This document shows, in pieces, positions 59,698-64,000 of a DNA stretch of 64,000 nt. The stretch covers positions 1,736,001 to 1,800,000 of the forward strand of contig NZ_LR699554.1 of the NCBI RefSeq assembly GCF_902459535.1, in the 5' to 3' direction. Numbering within the stretch: position 1 is the stretch's first letter; every line of letters starts with the position of its first letter. Source of the DNA: Paraburkholderia dioscoreae. GTDB lineage: Bacteria > Pseudomonadota > Gammaproteobacteria > Burkholderiales > Burkholderiaceae. The notes under the pieces are model-generated. The model saw nothing but the letters and a program-made list of their open reading frames with translations. It had not been told where the DNA came from and ran no database searches. The position numbers and the translations under genes were made by a program.

Positions 59698-60615
59698 TCA
59701 GCGACGGAACGGCTGGGTGAGCGCGAGCGGCGCAGTTTGCCGGCCGATCAGCCCCGCCACCGCGATCAGCGCGAGCAGATAAGGCAGCATCACCAGCAGC
59801 GCGGTCGGCACGTGCACGCCGATCAGCGGCAACTGGAACTGCAACGCGCTCGCGGCGCCGAACAGCAGACAGGCGCCCACCGTGCGGCCAATCTTCCAGT
59901 TGCCGAAAATGATCGCGGCGATCGCCAGATAACCGGCGCCGCTCGTCATTCCTTCGGTGAAGGTGTGAATGTCGCCGATCGAAATGAAACAGCCCGCCGC
60001 GCCGGACATGACACCGGAAAACAGCACCGCGCCATAGCGCAGCCGCGTCACCGAAAGCCCCGACTGATCGACCGAACGAGGCGCCGCGCCGACCGCGTGC
60101 AGCGCGACACCGAGCGCGGTGCGCCGCATGACGAGCGAAGTGGCGAGCAGAATCGCAACGCCGAGATAGACGAGCCACACCTGATGAAACACCGGCTCGC
60201 CGATCACGGGAATCGCGCCGAGTCCCGGCGGCGACCAGCGCGCGAGTCCGGGAATCACCGCGCTCGAACGCTCGCCGAACAGCTCGCGGTACGCGAGCGT
60301 CGTCGCGCCGAGCGCAAGGATATTGATGCCGATGCCGGTCACGATCTGATTGGCGCGCAACGTCATGCTGAGAAACGCCTGCAGCAACGCGATCGGCAGC
60401 ACGCCGAGCATGCCGATGGCAAGCCCGAGCGCCGCGTTGCCGGTCGCCCATGCGCCCGCCGCGCCGAGAAAGGCACCCGAGAGCATCATGCCCTCCACGC
60501 TCATGTTGAGCACGCCGGCACGCTCGCTGATCAGCTCGCCGGTCGATGCGAGCATCAACGGCGCCGCGAAGCGAATCGACGAGCCCACGAAAACCGCCGC
60601 GAATTCCGCGTTCAT
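59698..60615 (-). CDS. ABC transporter permease (BMP/nucleoside type), second BMP system
   Basis: A 305-residue permease, YufQ-like, with ELISERAGVLNMSVEGMMLSGAF at the start and GAGYLAIAAIIFGNWKIGRTVGAC near the C-terminus. The start at 60615 overlaps the stop of the adjacent permease (ATGA at 60612-60615). It is paralogous to the permease at 53519. Confidence 0.9.
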   Translation of the reverse strand: MNAEFAAVFVGSSIRFAAPLMLASTGELISERAGVLNMSVEGMMLSGAFLGAAGAWATGNAALGLAIGMLGVLPIALLQAFLSMTLRANQIVTGIGINILALGATTLAYRELFGERSSAVIPGLARWSPPGLGAIPVIGEPVFHQVWLVYLGVAILLATSLVMRRTALGVALHAVGAAPRSVDQSGLSVTRLRYGAVLFSGVMSGAAGCFISIGDIHTFTEGMTSGAGYLAIAAIIFGNWKIGRTVGACLLFGAASALQFQLPLIGVHVPTALLVMLPYLLALIAVAGLIGRQTAPLALTQPFRR

Positions 60616-61712
60616 GAGCGAGCTCCCTTGGGTTCGAGCCACAACGAACCGCCCGCCAGCGCGACGATCACGATGCCCTGCGCCACCAGCACCAGCGCCG
60701 ACGGCACCGATGCGACCATTTCCATATTGATGCCGCCCGAGCGCATGAAGCCGAACAGCAGCGCCGCCGCGCATACGCCGGTGATCGAACTGCGCGCGAG
60801 CAAGCCGACCACGAGGCCGTCGAAGCCGTAACCCGACGAGAAGCCCGCCTTCAGCGAATACTGTTCGCCTTGCAACATCAACGCGCCAGCGAGACCGCCG
60901 AGCGCGCCGGCCAGCGCCAATGCACCGACGATGGTCGAGGTGATCGGCATGCCGGCGCGGCGCGCGGCCAGCGCATTCAGGCCGACCGCGCGCAGATGCA
61001 TGCCGAAGCGGCTATACGTCAGCACGAGCGCCACCGCGACACACAGCACGAGCGTGATGGGCAAGCCGATATGCAGCCCGGTCGAGATTGCGCTCGCGAG
61101 CAACGGCAGTTTGGTCGAATCGGGAATTTCCAGCGATTCGGGGAGCGTGGCGGCGTTGCTCATCGGCTGGCGCAGCAGCGCTTCCGACTGCACGCACCAG
61201 TAGAGAAACCACACGGCGATGAACGTGAGCAGCAGCGTGCTGATCACCTCGTTGGTGCCGGCGCGCACTTTCAGCCAGCCGGGCAGCGCGCCCCACGCGG
61301 CGCCCGCCAGCGCGGCCGCCAGCATCGGCACGATGAACGCGAGACCGAACGGCAGGTGCGCGACATGGCCGTACAGACTGACCGCGGTGGCGACGATGCC
61401 GCCCATCGCGATCTGCCCTTCGCCGCCGACGTTGGTCAACTGCGCGCGGTTAGCCAGCACGAAGCCGCTGCCGACCAGCGCGAACACGAGGCTGCGATTG
61501 ATCGATGCGCCGATCGCGTAGGGTGAGCCCCACGCGCCGTCGGCGAACGCGGCCAATGCGTCGCCGAGCGGCACGTGGACGATCGCGATCAGCGCCAGCG
61601 CCGCCGCAATCGCGACGAGCGCAGCGCCGCCGAGCACCGCGGCGGTTCTCACGCGCCGCGAACCGCGCCACTCGGCGCGAGGAAAAGAACTCGATGAGGT
61701 CGTCGGAGTCAT
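60612..61712 (-). CDS. ABC transporter permease (BMP/nucleoside type), second BMP system
   Basis: A 366-residue permease, YufP-like: NRAQLTNVGGEGQIAMGGIVA and GYGFDGLVVGLLARSSITGVCAAALLFGF are the conserved regions. The ATG at 61712 overlaps the ATPase stop codon (ATGA at 61709-61712). It pairs with the 59698 permease. Confidence 0.9.
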   Translation of the reverse strand: MTPTTSSSSFPRAEWRGSRRVRTAAVLGGAALVAIAAALALIAIVHVPLGDALAAFADGAWGSPYAIGASINRSLVFALVGSGFVLANRAQLTNVGGEGQIAMGGIVATAVSLYGHVAHLPFGLAFIVPMLAAALAGAAWGALPGWLKVRAGTNEVISTLLLTFIAVWFLYWCVQSEALLRQPMSNAATLPESLEIPDSTKLPLLASAISTGLHIGLPITLVLCVAVALVLTYSRFGMHLRAVGLNALAARRAGMPITSTIVGALALAGALGGLAGALMLQGEQYSLKAGFSSGYGFDGLVVGLLARSSITGVCAAALLFGFMRSGGINMEMVASVPSALVLVAQGIVIVALAGGSLWLEPKGARS

Positions 61713-63349
61713 GCTGTCTGGCCTGCCATCCATGCGCCAATGCGCTCGCGTTGAAGATTGAGTTGCGACGCATCCGGCACACAGGTGCCCATGATGCGGC
61801 CGCGATACATGACGAGCACGCGATCGGCCACCGCCATCAGTTCGTCGAGCTCGGACGAGATGAGCAGCACGCCGACGCCTTCGTCGCGGGCAGCGCGAAT
61901 GTGGTCGTAGACCGCGGCCACTGCGCCGACGTCGAGCCCGCGCGTAGGCTGCGCGGCGATCAGCACCGCGAGTCCGTCGAGCGTGAGTTCGCGCGCCAGT
62001 ACCGCTTTCTGCTGATTGCCGCCCGAGAGGCCGCGAAACGCGACGTCGGGACTCGCGGCGCGCACGTCGAAGCGCTGCATCAGCGCGCGCGCATCCCGGC
62101 GCATCGCGCGGCGCTGCATGAATCCGTGCCGCGCGTAGTCGTCGAGCCGGTTGAGAAAGAGGTTCTCGGTCAGGCTCATGTCGGGCACGCAGCCGACCGC
62201 GTGCCGGTCTTCCGGCACCACGCCGACGCCGGCCTTCGTCAACGTCTGCGGCGCGGCCTGCGTACAGTCGGCGCCTTGCACGAAGAAACGCCCTGCACTC
62301 GCCTTCTGCATGCCGGCCAGCACCGCGCCGAGTTCGCTCTGGCCATTGCCTTCCACGCCCGCTATGCCGACGATCTCGCCGCGGTTGACTACCAGCGTGC
62401 AGTCTTCGAGACGCGTCACGCCGTCGGCGTCGCGCACGGTGAGGCCGTCGATCTGCAAGGCTTCGTCGGCGAGCGGACGGGCGTAGGGGGACGCGCTGCG
62501 GGTTGTTGAACGTGGCGTGGCGGTGGCAGTTGTAGTCGAAACCGCCTCCTGCTCCGCATTGCCCGGCCGCTGGATCATCGCTCTCACCAGCGCGTCGACA
62601 TCGGCCGACGGCGTGCTCGAACGCGCCACCACGCGGCCGCTTTGCAGCACCGTCGCGCGGTTCGCGATACGGCGGATCTCGGCCAGCTTGTGTGTCACCA
62701 GCACGACCGCGCAGCCGCGCGCCACCACCCGCGCGCACGTATCGAGCAACGCATCGATCTCGGCCGGCAGCAGCACGGCGGTCGGCTCATCGAGCACCAG
62801 CAGACGCGGCTCGCGAATCAGGCATTTGACGATCTCGACGCGCTGCTTTTCGCCCACGGAGAGTTCGGCGACCCGCGCATCCGGATCGAGCGCGAGCCCG
62901 AGTTCCGCCACCAACGCGCGCACCCGCTGCGCCTCGCGCTTGCGATCGAGCCAGCCGCGCACCTGCCCGAGCAACAGGTTATCGAGCACGCTCACGTCTT
63001 CCACCAGGCTGAAGTGCTGATGCACCATCGCGATGCCGTGCGTCAGCGCATCGCGCGGACTATGCGGCTCATACGGCGCGCCGTCGAGCCACATCGAGCC
63101 CGCGTCGGGTTGATGCACGCCGAACATCACGTTGCACAGCGTGGATTTGCCGGCGCCATTTTCGCCCAGCAGGCAATGCACTTCGCCGGCGAAGAGTTCG
63201 AGCGAGACATCGCTCAGCGCCTGAAACGCGCCGAAGCGTTTGACGATGCCTTCCATGCGCAGCACCGCTGTTCGCGGCTTGCCGTCAGTCATGGGCGCGT
63301 CGGCTTTGACGGCGGCAGCCGCGCCTGCAGAAGCGGAAGTCGCGTCCAT
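61709..63349 (-). CDS. ABC transporter ATP-binding protein (BMP/nucleoside type), second BMP system
   Basis: A 546-residue tandem ATPase. Domain 1 has GENGAGKST, VHQHFSLVEDVSVLDN and LLVLDEPTAVLLP; domain 2 has GVEGNGQSEL, LSGGNQQKAVLARE and LIAAQPTRGLDVG. A short extra segment (residues 265-290, Thr/Ser-rich) joins the domains. The start at 63349 follows AAGG and lies one base after the binding-protein stop; Met20 (63292) is an alternative. Confidence 0.9.
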   Translation of the reverse strand: MDATSASAGAAAAVKADAPMTDGKPRTAVLRMEGIVKRFGAFQALSDVSLELFAGEVHCLLGENGAGKSTLCNVMFGVHQPDAGSMWLDGAPYEPHSPRDALTHGIAMVHQHFSLVEDVSVLDNLLLGQVRGWLDRKREAQRVRALVAELGLALDPDARVAELSVGEKQRVEIVKCLIREPRLLVLDEPTAVLLPAEIDALLDTCARVVARGCAVVLVTHKLAEIRRIANRATVLQSGRVVARSSTPSADVDALVRAMIQRPGNAEQEAVSTTTATATPRSTTRSASPYARPLADEALQIDGLTVRDADGVTRLEDCTLVVNRGEIVGIAGVEGNGQSELGAVLAGMQKASAGRFFVQGADCTQAAPQTLTKAGVGVVPEDRHAVGCVPDMSLTENLFLNRLDDYARHGFMQRRAMRRDARALMQRFDVRAASPDVAFRGLSGGNQQKAVLARELTLDGLAVLIAAQPTRGLDVGAVAAVYDHIRAARDEGVGVLLISSELDELMAVADRVLVMYRGRIMGTCVPDASQLNLQRERIGAWMAGQTA

Positions 63350-63350
63350 G

Positions 63351-64000
63351 TCAGCCTTCGGAGACCTTGATCTTGCCGCTTTCGATGTCCTGTTCGATCT
63401 GCTTGATCTTCGTCGACATCTCCGGGGTCGGCTTGCACACCACCATGCCCGACGCCTTCGGTCCCATCGCCAGGCCAAACGCCTTGTAGCCCGGCTGCCA
63501 GGTGCCGGCGGCCATCTGGTCGATCGCGTATTGCACCTGATAGCCCACACCCGTAATCGAATACGCGATATACAACGGGTCCGTGCCGCAGCGGTCGGTA
63601 TAGCTGCCGATCACGTGCGTGTGCTTTTCGTTGGCCGCCTGCTCCATGCCGCGCAAGCCGAGGTTGAGAATGTGATAGTGGACGTCCGCGCCTTGCGAGA
63701 TCGCGGCGAGCGTCGCTTCCTTGGCCTTCGACACGTTGTCGAAGTCGCCGGTATAGCTCTCGAAGTATTTGATCTTCGGATTGATCGAGCGCGCGCCGTT
63801 GCCGAACTCCTTGCCGGCGTTGACGATCGACGGAATCTCCATGCCGCCCACGTAACTCACCGCGCCGTTCTTCGACAGCATCGCCGCGGCCGCGCCGGCA
63901 ACATAGGCGATCTCCGCCTGCTTGACGTCATAGCCGGCCACGTTCGGCGGCATGTCCTGCCCCTTGTTGCCGCCCACGATCGCGAACTTCACGTTGGGAA
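63351..64000 (-). CDS. BMP-family substrate-binding protein (partial, cut by right edge)
   Basis: The C-terminal 215 or so residues of a Bmp/PnrA-type binding protein. They include KFAIVGGNKGQDMPPNVAGYD, YVAGAAAAMLSKNGAVSYVGG and DVHYHILNLGLRGMEQAA. The start lies beyond the window. It is the first visible gene of the second BMP importer operon and belongs with the ATPase and permeases to its left. The ligand may be a purine, nucleoside or ureide. Confidence 0.9.
   Translation of the reverse strand, partial: PNVKFAIVGGNKGQDMPPNVAGYDVKQAEIAYVAGAAAAMLSKNGAVSYVGGMEIPSIVNAGKEFGNGARSINPKIKYFESYTGDFDNVSKAKEATLAAISQGADVHYHILNLGLRGMEQAANEKHTHVIGSYTDRCGTDPLYIAYSITGVGYQVQYAIDQMAAGTWQPGYKAFGLAMGPKASGMVVCKPTPEMSTKIKQIEQDIESGKIKVSEG

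Noticed and set aside
60612..62738. A 708-codon frame that would extend the second BMP permease upstream
   Set aside because: The extra N-terminus overlaps the ATPase gene and is non-coding in character; the ATG at 61712 in an ATGA junction is the real start.
1..64000. Mobile elements, prophage, tRNA/rRNA genes or a CRISPR array
   Set aside because: No transposase, integrase, tRNA cloverleaf, rRNA segment or regularly spaced repeats were seen on reading both strands; the short tandem repeats found are local.

Overview
The window is high-GC DNA with dense, mostly co-directional operons. Gene content and style (DUF4148 protein, Porin_4-type porin, IrlRS-type two-component system, many ABC importers, orphan mreB) point to a Burkholderiales bacterium, most likely Paraburkholderia/Burkholderia, and to a catabolic region of a large genome. 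I saw no rRNA, tRNA, insertion sequence, phage gene or CRISPR array. Both ends cut through genes.

Layout. 1-9.8 kb: end of an unidentified gene, an MFS organic-acid transporter and a porin whose promoters share an operator-like element, a membrane GGDEF-EAL protein, a LysR/SDR pair, a family VIII-type serine hydrolase, and an outer-membrane protein made of two copies of one beta-barrel domain. 9.9-20.4 kb: a deoxyribose-type catabolic unit with a DeoR regulator and a seven-gene operon (deoC, fused aldehyde dehydrogenase, ribokinase-family kinase, and a sugar ABC importer with two permeases), plus a possible 36-codon ORF. 20.5-24.4 kb: a second, divergent sugar ABC importer. 24.5-33.5 kb: two small proteins, an RND tripartite efflux pump and its probable IrlRS/CusRS-like two-component system, linked by a repeated box AT[TA]AC-N6-GT[TA]AT. 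33.5-34.8 kb: a FemAB/CelD-like acetyltransferase.

35-48 kb is a guanidine-assimilation region. Genes that would usually be called urea carboxylase and urea-carboxylase-associated proteins lie behind a guanidine-I (ykkC) riboswitch (minus strand, about 43.46-43.59 kb). A second guanidine-I riboswitch (plus strand, about 46.63-46.76 kb) precedes the lone NitT/TauT-type binding protein that should serve the permease and ATPase encoded 10 kb away. The expected path is guanidine to carboxyguanidine (carboxylase), to allophanate (DUF1989 deiminase pair), to ammonia and CO2 (AtzF-type hydrolase). Between the two riboswitches sit a 2-oxoglutarate/Fe(II) oxygenase, a TIM-barrel protein and a small winged-helix regulator with a strong palindromic operator.

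48.2-58.7 kb: an orphan mreB, then a second ureide operon for biuret and probably triuret: GntR regulator, AtzH-like protein, a TrtA-like cysteine hydrolase, BiuH, a BMP-type ABC importer and a second, two-domain allophanate hydrolase. 58.9-64 kb: a TetR regulator and another BMP-type importer running off the right edge.

Sigma-54-like promoters (GG-N10-GC) lie upstream of both riboswitches and of the second allophanate hydrolase, so guanidine and biuret/triuret use probably respond to general nitrogen limitation plus specific effectors. The two pathways meet at allophanate, and each has its own allophanate hydrolase. All functional calls come from reading the sequence; no database search was run.
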